NCBI RefSeq assembly: GCF_035994945.1
Contig: NZ_CP108677.1
Coordinates: 4,712,001 to 4,776,000 of the forward strand
Origin: Streptomyces sp. NBC_01216
GTDB lineage: Bacteria; Actinomycetota; Actinomycetes; Streptomycetales; Streptomycetaceae
Direction of reading: 5' to 3'
Length of the DNA: 64,000 nt
Below are positions 37,435 through 49,453 of the stretch, in pieces (the stretch's first letter is position 1; every line of letters starts with the position of its first letter). The position numbers and the translations under genes were made by a program. The notes beneath the pieces are model-generated. The model did not search any database and was not told the origin of the DNA. It saw only the letters and a program-made list of their open reading frames with translations.

Positions 37435-39207
37435 CTATCGGGCGAACCGCGCGATCGGGTTCACCAGGTCGCCGACGAGCTGGAGGGCCCCGGACGGGTC
37501 CGCCAGATCCACCATCTGCCGGTTGTCGCGGAGCTGCAGCCGGTTGAGGGCGGACAGCGCGAAGGTCTCGGCGAACATGTCGTACCGCGCGTACTTGTCC
37601 GCCATCTCCGGCACCGACTCCTGGTAGCCGCGCACGCACTCCGCGACCGTCCGCCAGAAGCCGTCCTCGTCCAGGACGCCCTCGGCCGCCAGGGTGGCCG
37701 CCAGGAACCGGAAGAAGCAGTCGAAGACGTCCGTGAAGACCGAGAGCAGCCGCATGTCCTCGGGGACGTCGGCGCGGACCCGCTCCACCGCCGGCGGCAG
37801 GACCGCGTCCGGGTCCATGACGCAGATCTCCTCGGCGATGTCCTTGAAGACGGCGCGCGCGACCGCGCCCCGCTCGTCGAGCACCAGGATGACGTTCTCG
37901 CCGTGCGGCATGTACGCCAGGTCGTACGCGTAGAAGCTGTGCAGCACCGGAAGCAGGTACGCGTCCAGGTAGCCGCGCAGCCACTGCGCGGGGGCGAGTC
38001 CCGAGCCCTCGATCAGGGCGCCCGCGAAGGACGCGCCCGTGTGGTCGACATGGAGCAGCGAGGCCATCGTGGCGAGCCGCTCGCCCGGCTCCAGGGACGC
38101 CACCGGCGACTCGCGCCAGAGCGCGGCGAGCATCTTGCGGTAGGGGGAGTACCGGTCGGTGGCGGCCTCGTACTCCAGGTGCCGGTAGCCGACCGCCGCC
38201 CGCTCGCGGATGATCGAGAAGCGGGCCGCCTTCAGGACGGGGTCGGCCTCGACCAACCCGGCCAGCCAGTCGTTGATCGCCGGGGTGGCCTCCATGTAGG
38301 CGGCCGAGAGCCCTCGCATGAAGCCCATGTTGAGCACGGACAGGGCCGTCTTGACATAGTGCTTCTCCGGCGCGGAGGTGTTGAAGAAGGTCCGGATGGA
38401 CTGCTGCGCCAGATAGGCGTCGTCGCCCTCGCCCAGGTAGACCAGCCGCTCCTGGGCGACCTCGGCGGCGAAGGTGACCGACAGTTTGTTCCACCACTGC
38501 CAGGGGTGCGCCGGGATCAGCAGGTAGTCGGCCGGGTCCAGGCCCCGCCCGGTGAGCGTGGCGGCGAAGCCTTCGACGGCCCGGTCGCCCAGCTCGTCCC
38601 GGACGAAGGTCTCGTAGGCGAGACCGGCGCCGGCGGTGAAGGTGGCGCGGTCACGGTGCGCCGCCAGCCAGATCAGGCGGACCTCGCTCGCCGCCTCCGG
38701 GGCGTACGCGCGGAACTCGTCCACGCCGAAGCCGAGCCGGCCGTTGTTGGCGACGAAACAGGGATGGCCTTCGGTCATCCCGGTCTCGATCGCCTGGAAG
38801 CCGGCGCGCGCCAGCACGGCCGCCGGGACGAGCGGCTTGCTCGCCTTGAAGGCCGTCCCGGCCAGGGTGGAGGAGATCTCCTCCAGGTACACGGGCAGGA
38901 CCTCGTCGCTCAGCCCCAGCGCGCCGCGCAGCTCGGTGATGAAGCGGAGCGCGTCGAGCGGGAGCTGTTCGCCGTCGCGGTGGCAGCTGACGGACTCGGG
39001 ACGGACCTGCCAGTGGTCGAGCGCGAAGCGGTCGGCGGTGAAGCGGTACTCGGTGGCGCCGTCGTCGCCGAGTACCCGGTAGCGGTCCTCGCCGAGCTCC
39101 TGCGGGTCGATCAGCCGTTCGTGGGCGAACTCGGCCAGGCCCTTGCGGATCAGTGCCCGGTTGGCGTCGGCCCAGCGTGCGGGGGTGAGGTGGGCGACGG
39201 GGTTCAC
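37435..39207 (-). CDS. desD: DesD, NIS-type desferrioxamine synthetase
   Basis: 590 aa from GTG at 39207. IucA/IucC family enzyme that uses ATP to join N-hydroxy-N-succinylcadaverine units and close the ring of desferrioxamine E (or linear B). Family motifs: 'GHPCFVANNGRLGFGVDEFRAYAPE' (NIS nucleotide-binding), 'LLIPAHPWQWWNKL', 'STAPEKHYVKTAL'-like 'NTSAPEKHYVKTALSVLNMGFMRG', and 'MPHGENVILVLDERG'. The GTG overlaps the desC stop as GTGA. Last gene of the iron-regulated desABCD operon. Confidence 0.95.
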   Translation of the reverse strand: MNPVAHLTPARWADANRALIRKGLAEFAHERLIDPQELGEDRYRVLGDDGATEYRFTADRFALDHWQVRPESVSCHRDGEQLPLDALRFITELRGALGLSDEVLPVYLEEISSTLAGTAFKASKPLVPAAVLARAGFQAIETGMTEGHPCFVANNGRLGFGVDEFRAYAPEAASEVRLIWLAAHRDRATFTAGAGLAYETFVRDELGDRAVEGFAATLTGRGLDPADYLLIPAHPWQWWNKLSVTFAAEVAQERLVYLGEGDDAYLAQQSIRTFFNTSAPEKHYVKTALSVLNMGFMRGLSAAYMEATPAINDWLAGLVEADPVLKAARFSIIRERAAVGYRHLEYEAATDRYSPYRKMLAALWRESPVASLEPGERLATMASLLHVDHTGASFAGALIEGSGLAPAQWLRGYLDAYLLPVLHSFYAYDLAYMPHGENVILVLDERGAVARAVFKDIAEEICVMDPDAVLPPAVERVRADVPEDMRLLSVFTDVFDCFFRFLAATLAAEGVLDEDGFWRTVAECVRGYQESVPEMADKYARYDMFAETFALSALNRLQLRDNRQMVDLADPSGALQLVGDLVNPIARFAR

Positions 39208-39734
39208 GGGGCGGCTCCTACGGCGGCGTCGAACTGCTCGCGGGTGCAGAAGCTGAGCAGTGCCCGCTTCTCCGGCTTTTGGATCTCGCGCTCCGGCACG
39301 AAACCGACGGCCTCGTTGAGCGCGTGGACGGCCGTGTTGCGCACGTCCGGCTCGACGACGACCCGCGCGGTCGCCGGGTCGGCGAACAGCTCCCGCATCA
39401 CGGCGGTGATCACCCCGCGGGTGAAGCCGTGGACGGGCTTGTCGGTGGGGGCGACCAGGAAGTGCATGCCGACGTCCCCGGGCCGCGGTGCGTACAGGCC
39501 GGCCAGTTCCACGTGCCGGGGGTCGTAGCGCTCCATGAGGACGGCGGGCTCGCCGTCGGCCAGGCCGATGAACGCGTCGTGGTGCGGGTGCGCGGCTATC
39601 GCCATGTACGCGCGCTCCACGTCCTGGAGCCGCGCGTCCCCCATCATCCAGAAGGCGGACTTGGGATGGGTGACCCAGGTGTGGACCAGTTCGGCGTCGG
39701 CCGTCGGGTCGAGGGGGCGGAAGCTGACGGTCAT
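39204..39734 (-). CDS. desC: DesC, N-hydroxycadaverine acyltransferase
   Basis: 176 aa. GNAT-type acyltransferase (IucB/RhbD-like) that adds succinyl or acetyl to N-hydroxycadaverine. Visible: '[30 protein letters not shown]', '[63 protein letters not shown]' (acetyl-CoA loop and C-terminal strand). Starts inside the desB stop (ATGA) and ends inside the desD start (GTGA), so the three are coupled. Confidence 0.95.
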   Translation of the reverse strand: MTVSFRPLDPTADAELVHTWVTHPKSAFWMMGDARLQDVERAYMAIAAHPHHDAFIGLADGEPAVLMERYDPRHVELAGLYAPRPGDVGMHFLVAPTDKPVHGFTRGVITAVMRELFADPATARVVVEPDVRNTAVHALNEAVGFVPEREIQKPEKRALLSFCTREQFDAAVGAAP

Positions 39735-41002
39735 ACGGCGAACTCCTGGAACGCGATGGTCTTCTCGACGGGGTAGTGCTCGCGGCCCAGCATCTCCGCG
39801 ATGATGCGGGCGTTGCGGTACGCGCCCATGCCCAGGTCGGGCGAGGTGACGGAGTGGGTGTGCACACCGGCGTTCTGCAGGAAGACGCCCCGGCCGGTCG
39901 TGTCGACCGCGTAGTTGCGCGCCACGTCGAAGCGGCCCCGGCCGTCCCAGGTGATCCGGTCGCGCAGCGGCTCCAGGAAGGCGGGGACGGTGTAGCGGTA
40001 GCCGGTGGCGAGGATCAGGCCCTCGGTCTCCACGGTGAAGTCCTTCCGCTGCTCCTCCTGGTGGAAGCCCAGGGTGTACGTGCCGTCCGTGGCGTCGTAC
40101 GCGGCGGAGCGGAGGGCGGAGTTGGTGAGCAGGCGGGTGGGGACCGGGCCCACCAGGTTCTTCTGGTACAGCAGGTCGAAGACGGCGTCGATCAGGGCGC
40201 CGTCGATGCCCTTGAAGAGGCTCTTCTGCCCGCTCTCCAGGCGGTAGCGGGTCTCCTCGGGCAGGGCGTGGAAGTAGTCCACGTACTCCGGCGAGGTCAT
40301 CTCCAGGGTGAGCTTGGTGTACTCCAGCGGGAAGAAGCGCGGGGAGCGGGTGATCCAGTTCAGCCGGTAGCCGTGGACGTCGATCTCGGAGAGGAGGTCG
40401 TAGTAGATCTCGGCCGCGCTCTGGCCGCTGCCGACCAGGGTGATCGACTTCTTGGCCTGGAGGGCCGCCTTGTTCGGCAGGTAGGCCGAGTTGTGGATCA
40501 GGTCGCCGCCGAGGCCGCGGCAGGCTTCGGGAAGGTGGGGCGGAGTGCCCGTGCCGAGCACGATCCGACGGGCCCGGAACGTTTCTCCGCCCTCGGTGCG
40601 CACCACGTACAGGTCCTCGGACTCCTCGTGGGCGACGGAGGTGACCGTGGTCGAGAAGCGTATGGAGGAGAGCTTTCCGGCCGCCCAGCGGCAGTAGTCG
40701 TCGTACTCCGTCCGCAGCGGGTAGAAGTTCTCGCGGATGTAGAAGGAGTACAGCCGCCCCTTCTCCTTGAGGTAGTTGAGGAAGGAGTACGGCGAGGTCG
40801 GGTCGGCCATGGTGACCAGGTCGGACATGAACGGGGTCTGGAGGTGGGCGCCTTCGAGGAACATGCCCGAGTGCCATGAGAAGTCCGGCTTCGACTCCAG
40901 GAAGAGGCCGTTCAGTTCGTCGATGGGCTCCGTCAGGCAGGCGAGCCCGAGATTGAACGGACCGAGCCCGATGCCGATGAGATCAAGAGGCTGCGTGGAC
41001 AA
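39731..41002 (-). CDS. desB: DesB, cadaverine N-monooxygenase
   Basis: 423 aa from TTG at 41002 with GGAG upstream. Flavin-dependent N-hydroxylating monooxygenase (IucD family). FAD site '[17 protein letters not shown]', NADPH site '[19 protein letters not shown]', and the C-terminal '[18 protein letters not shown]' (ATGY motif) are present. It hydroxylates cadaverine made by DesA. The rare TTG start lies 20 nt inside the end of desA, which would set a lower, coupled translation rate. Confidence 0.95.
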   Translation of the reverse strand: MSTQPLDLIGIGLGPFNLGLACLTEPIDELNGLFLESKPDFSWHSGMFLEGAHLQTPFMSDLVTMADPTSPYSFLNYLKEKGRLYSFYIRENFYPLRTEYDDYCRWAAGKLSSIRFSTTVTSVAHEESEDLYVVRTEGGETFRARRIVLGTGTPPHLPEACRGLGGDLIHNSAYLPNKAALQAKKSITLVGSGQSAAEIYYDLLSEIDVHGYRLNWITRSPRFFPLEYTKLTLEMTSPEYVDYFHALPEETRYRLESGQKSLFKGIDGALIDAVFDLLYQKNLVGPVPTRLLTNSALRSAAYDATDGTYTLGFHQEEQRKDFTVETEGLILATGYRYTVPAFLEPLRDRITWDGRGRFDVARNYAVDTTGRGVFLQNAGVHTHSVTSPDLGMGAYRNARIIAEMLGREHYPVEKTIAFQEFAV

Positions 41003-42428
41003 GGTTCTCTCCCAGGTACTGCTCGGCGTGGCCGGCTATCAGATCGAGGACGGCGGCGATGTCGGCCACGGTCGTCTCGGGGTTGAGCAGGGTGAACTTC
41101 AGGTACTGGCGGCCGTCGACCTTCGTTCCGGCGACGACGGCCTCGCCCGAGGCGAACAGCGCCTTGCGGGCGTGGAGGTTGGCCCGGTCGATCTCGGCGG
41201 GGGAGGTCACGGCCTCGGGGACGTAGCGGTAGACGAGGGTCGACAGCCGCGGCTCGACGACGACCTCGAAGCGCGAGTCGCGGCGGAGCAGGTCCCAGCC
41301 GGCCCCGGCCAGGTCGCAGACCTCGTCGAAGAGCCGGCCGACGCCGTCGGCGCCCATCACGCGCAGGGTCATCCACAGTTTCAGGGCGTCGAAGCGGCGC
41401 GTCGTCTGGAGGGACTTGTCGACCTGGTTGGGGATCAGTTCCTCGACGCTGCGCCGGGGGTTGAGATAGTCCGCGTGGTACGTCGCGTGCCGTAGCGCGT
41501 GGCGGTCGCGGACCAGGACGGCGGAGGAACTGACCGGCTGGAAGAAGGACTTGTGGTAGTCGACGGTGACCGAGTCGGCGCGCTCGATGCCGTCCAGGAG
41601 GTTTCGGCGGGTGCGCGAGGCGAGTAGGCCGCAGCCGTAGGCGGCGTCCACGTGCATCCAGGCGCCGTACTCGGCGGCCAGGGCGGCGATCTCGGGCAGG
41701 GGATCGAGGGAACCGAAGTCCGTGGTGCCGGCGGTGGCGACGATCGCCATGGGGATCAGTCCCTCGGCGCGGCAGGTCTCCAGTTCGGCGGCGAGGACGA
41801 CCGACTGCATGCGCTTGTCGCGGTCGACGGGGACGGAGACGACGGCGTCCCGGCCGAGTCCGAGGAGCGTGGCGGACTTCTGGACGCTGAAGTGGCTGCA
41901 CTCCGAGGCGAAGATCCGCAGTCTGCCCAGGTCCGCGGTGCCGGACTCCTCGCGGGCCAGCAGCAGGGCCTGGAGGTTGGACTGGGTACCGCCGCTGGTG
42001 AACACGCCGTCCGCGGCCGGTCCGAGACCGATGCGGGCGGTGGTCCAGTCGATCAGTTTCCGCTCGATGAGGGTGCCGCCGGCGCTCTGGTCCCAGGTGT
42101 CGAGCGAGCTGTTGACGGCCGAGAGGACGGCCTCGCCGAGGACGGCCGGGATCACCACCGGGCAGTTGAGGTGGCCCAGGTAACGGGGGTGGTGGAAGTA
42201 GACGGCGTCGCGGAGGTAGACGTTCTCCAGTTCGTCGAGAGCCGCGGAGGTGTCTCCCAGGGGCTTGTCGAGGTCGACGGCGTCGATCGCCGGGGCGAGT
42301 TCGGCGGGGGTGACACCCGTGAACGGGCGCCGCGTCGTGGCGAGTCTGTCCGCCACCCGCTCGACTCCCTCGGTGACGGAGCGTCGATAGCTCTCCGCCG
42401 TGGCGTCGTTGAGCAGGTGCGAGCGCAT
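40983..42428 (-). CDS. desA: DesA, lysine decarboxylase of siderophore synthesis
   Basis: 481 aa from ATG at 42428 with GGAGG upstream; the longer frame crosses the iron box and is not used. PLP group II decarboxylase: '[19 protein letters not shown]', '[35 protein letters not shown]' and the PLP-lysine '[16 protein letters not shown]'. It makes cadaverine from lysine, the first step to desferrioxamines. Its promoter region holds a perfect iron box. Confidence 0.96.
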   Translation of the reverse strand: MRSHLLNDATAESYRRSVTEGVERVADRLATTRRPFTGVTPAELAPAIDAVDLDKPLGDTSAALDELENVYLRDAVYFHHPRYLGHLNCPVVIPAVLGEAVLSAVNSSLDTWDQSAGGTLIERKLIDWTTARIGLGPAADGVFTSGGTQSNLQALLLAREESGTADLGRLRIFASECSHFSVQKSATLLGLGRDAVVSVPVDRDKRMQSVVLAAELETCRAEGLIPMAIVATAGTTDFGSLDPLPEIAALAAEYGAWMHVDAAYGCGLLASRTRRNLLDGIERADSVTVDYHKSFFQPVSSSAVLVRDRHALRHATYHADYLNPRRSVEELIPNQVDKSLQTTRRFDALKLWMTLRVMGADGVGRLFDEVCDLAGAGWDLLRRDSRFEVVVEPRLSTLVYRYVPEAVTSPAEIDRANLHARKALFASGEAVVAGTKVDGRQYLKFTLLNPETTVADIAAVLDLIAGHAEQYLGENLVHAAS

Positions 42429-42499
42429 GCAGATCCTCCCGGATGCGGGACTCGGTCGCTCCCTCCGGACAGGGGAGAGGGGGGCGAGGGGCGACAGCA

Positions 42500-42524
42500 A
42501 ACTTAGGTTAGCCTAACCTAAGTT
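42500..42524. promoter_or_regulatory. Iron box (DmdR/DtxR operator) of desABCD
   Basis: TTAGGTTAGCCTAACCTAA (42503-42521) sits at the centre of a palindrome with 12-bp arms (42500-42511 and 42513-42524) around one C. This matches the actinobacterial iron-box consensus, so desABCD should be repressed by Fe2+-DmdR1. Confidence 0.92.
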
Positions 42525-42552
42525 GCGTGCGCAATGATCCCTCACCCCCCTC

Positions 42553-42573
42553 GGGGCGCACCGGCCGCGCCCC
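42553..42573 (-). terminator. Terminator after siderophore-interacting gene
   Basis: GGGGCGC (42553-42559) pairs with GCGCCCC (42567-42573), 17 bp beyond the stop at 42590 and just ahead of the desA iron box. Confidence 0.45.
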
Positions 42574-42589
42574 GGGTGTCGGTGGCGGG

Positions 42590-43438
42590 TCAGGCGGCTT
42601 CCGCGGCCTCGTCCGGCGCCTCCCGCAGGGCGTCCTCGGACAGCCCCTTGCGCCAGTAGCCGACGAAGGTGACCCGGCGGCGGTCCAGTCGCCGCTCCTG
42701 GACGAGGTGGCGGCGCAGTTCCTTGACCGAGCCCGACTCGCCGGCGATCCAGACGTACGGTGCCGCGCCGGGCAGTTCGGCCGCGCGCACCGCATCCACG
42801 GCGGACGGGGCGCCCTCCTCGCGTACCAGCCAGGTGATCGTCGCGTCGGCCTCGGTCGCCGGCTCCATCCGGTCCCCGGTGTACGGCACTTCGAGGTACA
42901 CCTGCGCGCGGGTGTCGGCGGGCAGCCATTCCAGGATCGCGCAGGCCGCCGGCAGGGCTGTCTCGTCCGCCCAGATCAGCACCGAGTCCGCGTCGGCCGG
43001 CAGCCGGAAACGGACGCCGGTGTTGACCGGTACGGCGGGGCCGAGGGCGACCACCCGGTCGCCCTTCGCCGCCTGCCGGGCCCAGCGGCACGCGGGGCCG
43101 CCGTCCTCGTGCAGGGCGAAGTCGATGTCGAACTCGCCGGGACGCGAGCGCTGCTCCCTGACGGTGTAGGAACGCATCACGGCGCGCTCGTCGCCGGGCA
43201 TCGCGCGCCAGGCACCGAGGACCGCGTACAGATCGTCCGTGTCCAGCGGCGGCATGACCGGTTCCGGCTGCCCGGGGTGCGGGAGGAAGAGCGACAGCGA
43301 CTGGTCGCGGCCCCCCGAGGCGAAGGCGTCGAGGTCCTCCCCGGTGAAGGTGATCCTGACCAGGGACGGGCCGAGCCGCTTCGTCCGGTCGACCTGGAGC
43401 GCGAAGAAGCGGAAGGGGGCGGTCTCAGCGGTCGTCAT
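42590..43438 (-). CDS. desF: Siderophore-interacting FAD/NAD(P)H ferric reductase
   Basis: 282 aa. SIP family (ViuB-like): FAD-binding domain with 'VMRSYTVREQRSRPGEFDIDFALH' (RxYT), then the NAD(P) domain with 'VLIWADETALPAACAILEWLP' and 'YVWIAGESGSVKELRRHLVQERRLDRRRVTFVGYWRKG'. It reduces imported ferrioxamine-bound Fe3+ to release iron. It has its own iron box at 43510-43528. The symbol desF follows use in Streptomyces for the gene beside desABCD. Confidence 0.88.
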   Translation of the reverse strand: MTTAETAPFRFFALQVDRTKRLGPSLVRITFTGEDLDAFASGGRDQSLSLFLPHPGQPEPVMPPLDTDDLYAVLGAWRAMPGDERAVMRSYTVREQRSRPGEFDIDFALHEDGGPACRWARQAAKGDRVVALGPAVPVNTGVRFRLPADADSVLIWADETALPAACAILEWLPADTRAQVYLEVPYTGDRMEPATEADATITWLVREEGAPSAVDAVRAAELPGAAPYVWIAGESGSVKELRRHLVQERRLDRRRVTFVGYWRKGLSEDALREAPDEAAEAA

Positions 43439-43509
43439 CGGGGCGGGCCACCTTCTGGACGGACGGCTGGATCGATCGAGGGGATCGACCCGACGGAAGC
43501 GATCGAAAG

Positions 43510-43528
43510 ATAGGTTAGCCTAACCTCA
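43510..43528. promoter_or_regulatory. Iron box of the siderophore-interacting gene
   Basis: ATAGGTTAGCCTAACCTCA: 17 of 19 positions agree with the desA box, with the TAGGTTAGCCTAACCT core intact. It lies 72 bp before the ATG at 43438. Confidence 0.88.
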
Positions 43529-43576
43529 CATGTTCCGTCAGGGTGGGGTGCGGAATCCGCACGCCGCCGGACGCGC

Positions 43577-43610
43577 CCGTGCCCGCCACCCCGGAGGGCG
43601 ACGGGCACGG
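43577..43610 (-). terminator. Terminator of the leucine-catabolic operon
   Basis: CCGTGCCCG (43577-43585) pairs with CGGGCACGG (43602-43610), 24 bp beyond the acdH stop. Confidence 0.55.
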
Positions 43611-43634
43611 GGACGTGGCCGGGAGGAGCCGCCG

Positions 43635-44801
43635 TCAGGCGGGCAGCCCCAACTCGCGGGCGATCAGCATGCGCTGGACCTCGCTGGTGCCCTCGCCGAT
43701 CTCCAGGATCTTGGAGTCGCGCCACATCCGGGCCACCGGGTACTCGTTCATGAAGCCGTAGCCGCCGTGGATCTGCGTGGCCTCCCGCGCGTTGTCCACC
43801 GCCACCGTGGAGGAGTACAGCTTCGCCAGCGCGGCCTCCTTCTTGAACGGCTCGCCGAGCACCAGCCGCGAGGCCGCGTCACGCCAGCCGACGCGCGCCA
43901 TGTGCGCCCGCATCTCCATGTCCGCGATCTTGAACTGGATCGCCTGGTACTCGCCGATCGGCCGGCCGAAGGACACCCGCTCCTTCGCGTACTTCACCGA
44001 CTCATCGACACACCCCTGCGCCAGCCCGGTCGCCAGCGCCGAGATCGCGACCCGCCCCTCGTCCAGGATGCGGAGGAACTGCGCGTAGCCGCGCCCCTCC
44101 TCGCCGAGCAGGTTCGCCGCCGGGACCCGCACGTCGTCGAAGGACAGCTCGCGGGTGTCGGAGGCGTTCCAGCCGACCTTGGAGTACGGGGCGGCCACCG
44201 TGAAGCCGGGCGTGCCGGACGGGATGATGATCGAGGAGATCAGCGGACGGCCGTCGGGCTTGCGGCCGGTCACCGCCGTCACCGTGACCAGACCCGTGAT
44301 GTCCGTACCGGAGTTGGTGATGAAGCACTTCGAACCGTTGACGACCCACTCGCCGGTGGACTCGTCCCGCACGGCCGTGGTGCGGGTGCCGCCCGCGTCC
44401 GAGCCGGCGCCCGGCTCGGTCAGGCCGAACGCGCCCAGGATCTCGCCCGAGCACATCCGCGGGAGCCACGCGCGCTTCTGCTCCTCGGTGCCGAAGAGGT
44501 GGAGGGGCATCGCGCCCAGCGAGACCCCCGCCTCCAGGGTGATGGCCACGGAGGAGTCGACCCGGGCCAGCTCCTCCAGGGCGATGCCCAGCGCGAGGTA
44601 GTCGCCGCCCATGCCGCCGTACTCCTCGGGGAAGGGCAGGCCGAACAGGCCCATGCGGCCCATCTCACGGACGATCTCGTACGGGAACTCGTGGCGCTCG
44701 TAGTAGTCGCCGATCTTCGGTGCGACGACGTCGTGGGCGAACTCCTCGACGGTACGGCGGAGTTCCTCGTGCTCTTCGGAGAGCCGGTGGTCGAGGGGCA
44801 T
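43635..44801 (-). CDS. acdH: Acyl-CoA dehydrogenase (isovaleryl-CoA type)
   Basis: 388 aa. FAD enzyme: 'CSGEILGAFGLTEPGAGSDAGGTRTTA', 'WVVNGSKCFITNSGTDITGLV', 'YSKVGWNASDTRELSFDDVRVPAANLLGEEGRGY' and the C-terminal 'REATQIHGGYGFMNEYPVARMWRDSKILEIGEGTSEVQRMLIARELGL'. In this operon it should convert isovaleryl-CoA (and perhaps other branched acyl-CoAs) to the enoyl-CoA. Two bp after the HMG-CoA lyase gene. Confidence 0.9.
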   Translation of the reverse strand: MPLDHRLSEEHEELRRTVEEFAHDVVAPKIGDYYERHEFPYEIVREMGRMGLFGLPFPEEYGGMGGDYLALGIALEELARVDSSVAITLEAGVSLGAMPLHLFGTEEQKRAWLPRMCSGEILGAFGLTEPGAGSDAGGTRTTAVRDESTGEWVVNGSKCFITNSGTDITGLVTVTAVTGRKPDGRPLISSIIIPSGTPGFTVAAPYSKVGWNASDTRELSFDDVRVPAANLLGEEGRGYAQFLRILDEGRVAISALATGLAQGCVDESVKYAKERVSFGRPIGEYQAIQFKIADMEMRAHMARVGWRDAASRLVLGEPFKKEAALAKLYSSTVAVDNAREATQIHGGYGFMNEYPVARMWRDSKILEIGEGTSEVQRMLIARELGLPA

Positions 44802-44803
44802 TG

Positions 44804-45742
44804 CTAGGACTCCTTGTGGGAGAGCGCGCGAACGGTACGGGAAGGGCTGGGTCGGCCCAGTCGGTCGGCCATCCACACGCTGGTGGCGGTGAGGGCGGCC
44901 AGGTCGACACCGGTCTCGATGCCGAGACCGTCGAGCATCCACACGAGGTCCTCGGTGGCGAGGTTGCCGGTGGCGCTCTTGGCGTACGGGCAGCCGCCGA
45001 GGCCGCCGGCGGACGCGTCGACGGTGGTGACGCCGCACCGGAGCGCGGCGAGGGTGTTGGAGAGTGCCTGGCCGTAGGTGTCGTGGAAGTGCACGGCCAG
45101 CCGGGACGCGGGCACGCCGGCCTCGGCGAGCGCGCCGAGCAGCGCCTCGACGTGCCCGGGGGTGGCGACGCCGATGGTGTCGCCGAGGCTCAGCTCGTCA
45201 CAGCCCATGTCGGCCAGCTCCCGGGTGACCCGGACGACCTGCTCGACCGCGACCGGCCCCTCCCAGGGGTCGCCGAAACACATGGAGAGGTATCCGCGCA
45301 CCTTCACGCCGTGCTCTATGGCCCGGGTGACGGTCGGCCGGAACATGGACAGAGCCTCGTCGACGGTCCGGTTCAGATTGGCGCGGGCGAAGGACTCGGT
45401 GGCCGAGGCGAAGACGGCGATCTCCCGGGCGCCGAGCGCCAGCGCGCGGTCCAGGCCGCGCTCGTTGGGCACCAGGACGGGCAGCCGGGCGGGCACCCCG
45501 GCCAGCAGCGGGAACAGCTCCTCGGCGTCGGCCAGCTGGGGCACCCACCTGGGGTGCACGAAGCTGGTCGCCTCGACGGTGCCGAGCCCGGCCGCCGCGA
45601 GACGCCGTACGAACTCGGCCTTGACCGCGGTCGGGACGACGCTCTTCTCGTTCTGGAGCCCGTCGCGGGGTCCGACCTCGTGGATCCGGACCCGGGCGGG
45701 CAGCCCGGGGGCGGGCACGCGCAGGGGCAGGCCCGTGGTCAT
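44804..45742 (-). CDS. Hydroxymethylglutaryl-CoA lyase
   Basis: 312 aa. HMGL/DRE-TIM family: '[31 protein letters not shown]' (metal Asp), '[15 protein letters not shown]', '[17 protein letters not shown]', '[19 protein letters not shown]', and '[24 protein letters not shown]' with the catalytic Cys in the flexible loop. It splits HMG-CoA to acetoacetate and acetyl-CoA, the last leucine-catabolic step. Overlaps the carboxylase alpha gene as ATGA. Confidence 0.93.
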   Translation of the reverse strand: MTTGLPLRVPAPGLPARVRIHEVGPRDGLQNEKSVVPTAVKAEFVRRLAAAGLGTVEATSFVHPRWVPQLADAEELFPLLAGVPARLPVLVPNERGLDRALALGAREIAVFASATESFARANLNRTVDEALSMFRPTVTRAIEHGVKVRGYLSMCFGDPWEGPVAVEQVVRVTRELADMGCDELSLGDTIGVATPGHVEALLGALAEAGVPASRLAVHFHDTYGQALSNTLAALRCGVTTVDASAGGLGGCPYAKSATGNLATEDLVWMLDGLGIETGVDLAALTATSVWMADRLGRPSPSRTVRALSHKES

Positions 45743-47742
45743 GATTCCTCCCTGGGGGTCACCACGGCGAGCACCTGGTCCATGGCGACGGTGTTGCCGG
45801 GTGTGACGTCCAGCTCGGTGACGGTGCCCGCGTGCGGGGCGGAGATGACGTGCTCCATCTTCATCGCCTCGACGACCAGCAGACTCTGTCCCGCCGCCAC
45901 CTCGTCCCCGACGGCCACCTTGACGACGGTGACCGTGCCGGGCATGGGCGCGGAGAGCGTGTCCGCGCCGGCGTGCGCGGCACCGGACAGGGCGCTGGCC
46001 ACCGGATCGTGGTCGAGCACGTGCCAGGCGTCCCCGTCGCGGCCGAGCCAGACCCCCTCGGCGGAGCCGGCGCGGTGGAAGTGGTGGGTCAGCCCGTCCA
46101 GCCGGACGGAGACACGGTCCGCCGAGATCTCCCCGACCCCGGCCCGCGCCGGGGCCTCCCCGGCCGCGGTGTCGCCGAGGACGAGCTCGGCCTCCGCCGC
46201 CGTCCCCCGCACCCGCACCGTCGACGGTTCCCGGCCCGGGACGCGGAAGGGCCGTGGAGTCCAGGCCGGCCGGCCGCCGAGCCGCCAGCCGTCGGCGGCG
46301 TCGAAGGGGTCCGTCCAGCCCGAGGCGTCACCGGACTCCGGCGCGAACTGGCGCAGCAGCGCCGCCGCCGCGTACACCTCCTCCGGCACGCCCTCGGGTA
46401 CCAGCCCGTCCGCCTCACGTTCCACCAGACCCGTGTCCAGGTCGCCGGCCACCACGTCCGGATGGGCGAGCAGCCGACGCAGGAACCCCGCGTTGGTGGG
46501 GACGCCCAGCGTCACCGTGTCCGCCAGGGCCGCACGCAGCCGGCGCAGCGCGGTGGCCCGGTCCGGCGCGTGCACGATGACCTTCGAGAGCATCGGGTCG
46601 TAGAGGCTGGAGACCTCCGTGCCCTCGCTCAGGCCCGAGTCCGTCCGCACCCCGTCGCCCCGCGGCTCGCGCAGGGACAGGACCGTCCCGCCGGACGGCA
46701 GGAAGCCGCGCGCCGGGTCCTCCGCACAGATCCGCGCCTCGATCGCGTGACCTGTCAGGCGCACGTCGGACTGGCCGAAGCCCAGCGGCTCGCCCGCGGC
46801 CACCCGCAGCTGCCACTCCACCAGGTCGACGCCGGTCACCAGCTCGGTCACCGGGTGCTCCACCTGGAGGCGGGTGTTCATCTCCATGAAGTAGTACGAG
46901 GAGGGGTCCACGCCCGGCACGATGAACTCGACCGTGCCCGCGCCGACATACCCGCAGGAGCGGGCCGCCTCCACGGCCGCCGCGCCCATCGCGGCCCGGG
47001 TCTCCTCGTCGAGCAGCACACTCGGCGCCTCCTCGACGACCTTCTGGTGGCGCCGCTGGAGCGAGCACTCGCGCTCCCCGAGGTGCACCACGTTCCCGTG
47101 CGCGTCGGCGAGCACCTGGATCTCGATGTGGCGCGGGCGGTCGATCCACCGCTCCACCAGCAGGGTGTCGTCGCCGAACGAGGACCGCGCCTCGCGCCGC
47201 GCCGACGCGATCTCGTCCGTCAGCGTCGACAGGTCGCGCACCAGACGCATGCCCTTGCCGCCGCCGCCCGCGGACGGCTTCAGCAGGACCGGCGCGCCCA
47301 GCTCCCGCGCGGCGGACTCCAGTTCGGGGTCGGCGGCGCCCGGCACCACGGGCACGCCCGCCGCCTTCACCGTCTCCTTCGCCCGGATCTTGTCGCCCAT
47401 CAGGGCGATCGCGGACGCCGGCGGGCCGATGAAGGCCAGCCCCGCGTCCGCGCAGGCCCGCGCGAAGACGGCGTTCTCGGCGAGGAAGCCGTAGCCGGGG
47501 TGGACCGCCTGCGCGCCGGTACGGCGGGCGGCCTCCAGCAGCCGCTCCACGGACAGGTAGCTGTCGGCCGCCGGCGCCGGTCCCAGCCGGACCGCCGTGT
47601 CGGCCTCCCGCACGTGCCGGGCGTCACGGTCCGCGTCGCTGAAGACGGCGACGGAACGGACGCCCATGGCGCGCAGCGTGCGGATGACCCGCACCGCGAT
47701 CTCGCCGCGGTTGGCGACCAGGACTGTGTCGAACATGGTCAT
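45739..47742 (-). CDS. Methylcrotonyl-CoA carboxylase biotin subunit
   Basis: 667 aa. Biotin carboxylase domain: '[24 protein letters not shown]', ATP-grasp '[16 protein letters not shown]', '[36 protein letters not shown]'. A middle BT-type domain (about 470-580) and a C-terminal biotinyl domain '[20 protein letters not shown]' with the biotin Lys follow. The size and the BT domain fit MCC/acyl-CoA carboxylases that pair with a separate beta chain, encoded just upstream. ATGA overlap with the lyase gene. Confidence 0.92.
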   Translation of the reverse strand: MTMFDTVLVANRGEIAVRVIRTLRAMGVRSVAVFSDADRDARHVREADTAVRLGPAPAADSYLSVERLLEAARRTGAQAVHPGYGFLAENAVFARACADAGLAFIGPPASAIALMGDKIRAKETVKAAGVPVVPGAADPELESAARELGAPVLLKPSAGGGGKGMRLVRDLSTLTDEIASARREARSSFGDDTLLVERWIDRPRHIEIQVLADAHGNVVHLGERECSLQRRHQKVVEEAPSVLLDEETRAAMGAAAVEAARSCGYVGAGTVEFIVPGVDPSSYYFMEMNTRLQVEHPVTELVTGVDLVEWQLRVAAGEPLGFGQSDVRLTGHAIEARICAEDPARGFLPSGGTVLSLREPRGDGVRTDSGLSEGTEVSSLYDPMLSKVIVHAPDRATALRRLRAALADTVTLGVPTNAGFLRRLLAHPDVVAGDLDTGLVEREADGLVPEGVPEEVYAAAALLRQFAPESGDASGWTDPFDAADGWRLGGRPAWTPRPFRVPGREPSTVRVRGTAAEAELVLGDTAAGEAPARAGVGEISADRVSVRLDGLTHHFHRAGSAEGVWLGRDGDAWHVLDHDPVASALSGAAHAGADTLSAPMPGTVTVVKVAVGDEVAAGQSLLVVEAMKMEHVISAPHAGTVTELDVTPGNTVAMDQVLAVVTPREES

Positions 47743-47749
47743 CTGTCAC

Positions 47750-49366
<1,617 letters not shown>

Positions 49367-49386
49367 CCCTCGAGCTCCCTTGCTCG

Positions 49387-49431
49387 GTTAATGAGCGTTA
49401 ACGTATGTCCTCCAGGTTAACGACCGCTAAC
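49387..49431. promoter_or_regulatory. Two matching operator sites between MCC operon and TetR gene
   Basis: GTTAATGAGCGTTAAC (49387-49402) and GTTAACGACCGCTAAC (49416-49431) share the pattern GTTAAyGAsCGyTAAC, each an inverted repeat, with centres 29 bp (about three turns) apart. They lie between the divergent starts at 49366 and 49454, so the TetR product probably represses both. Confidence 0.75.
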
Positions 49432-49453
49432 GGCATTGTCTAGAATCGGATCC

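Noticed and set aside
35234-38497. 1087-aa minus open frame across hexosaminidase and desD
   Set aside because: Only its last 91 codons (35234-35509) look like protein; the rest is antisense of the GH20 gene and out of frame with desD.
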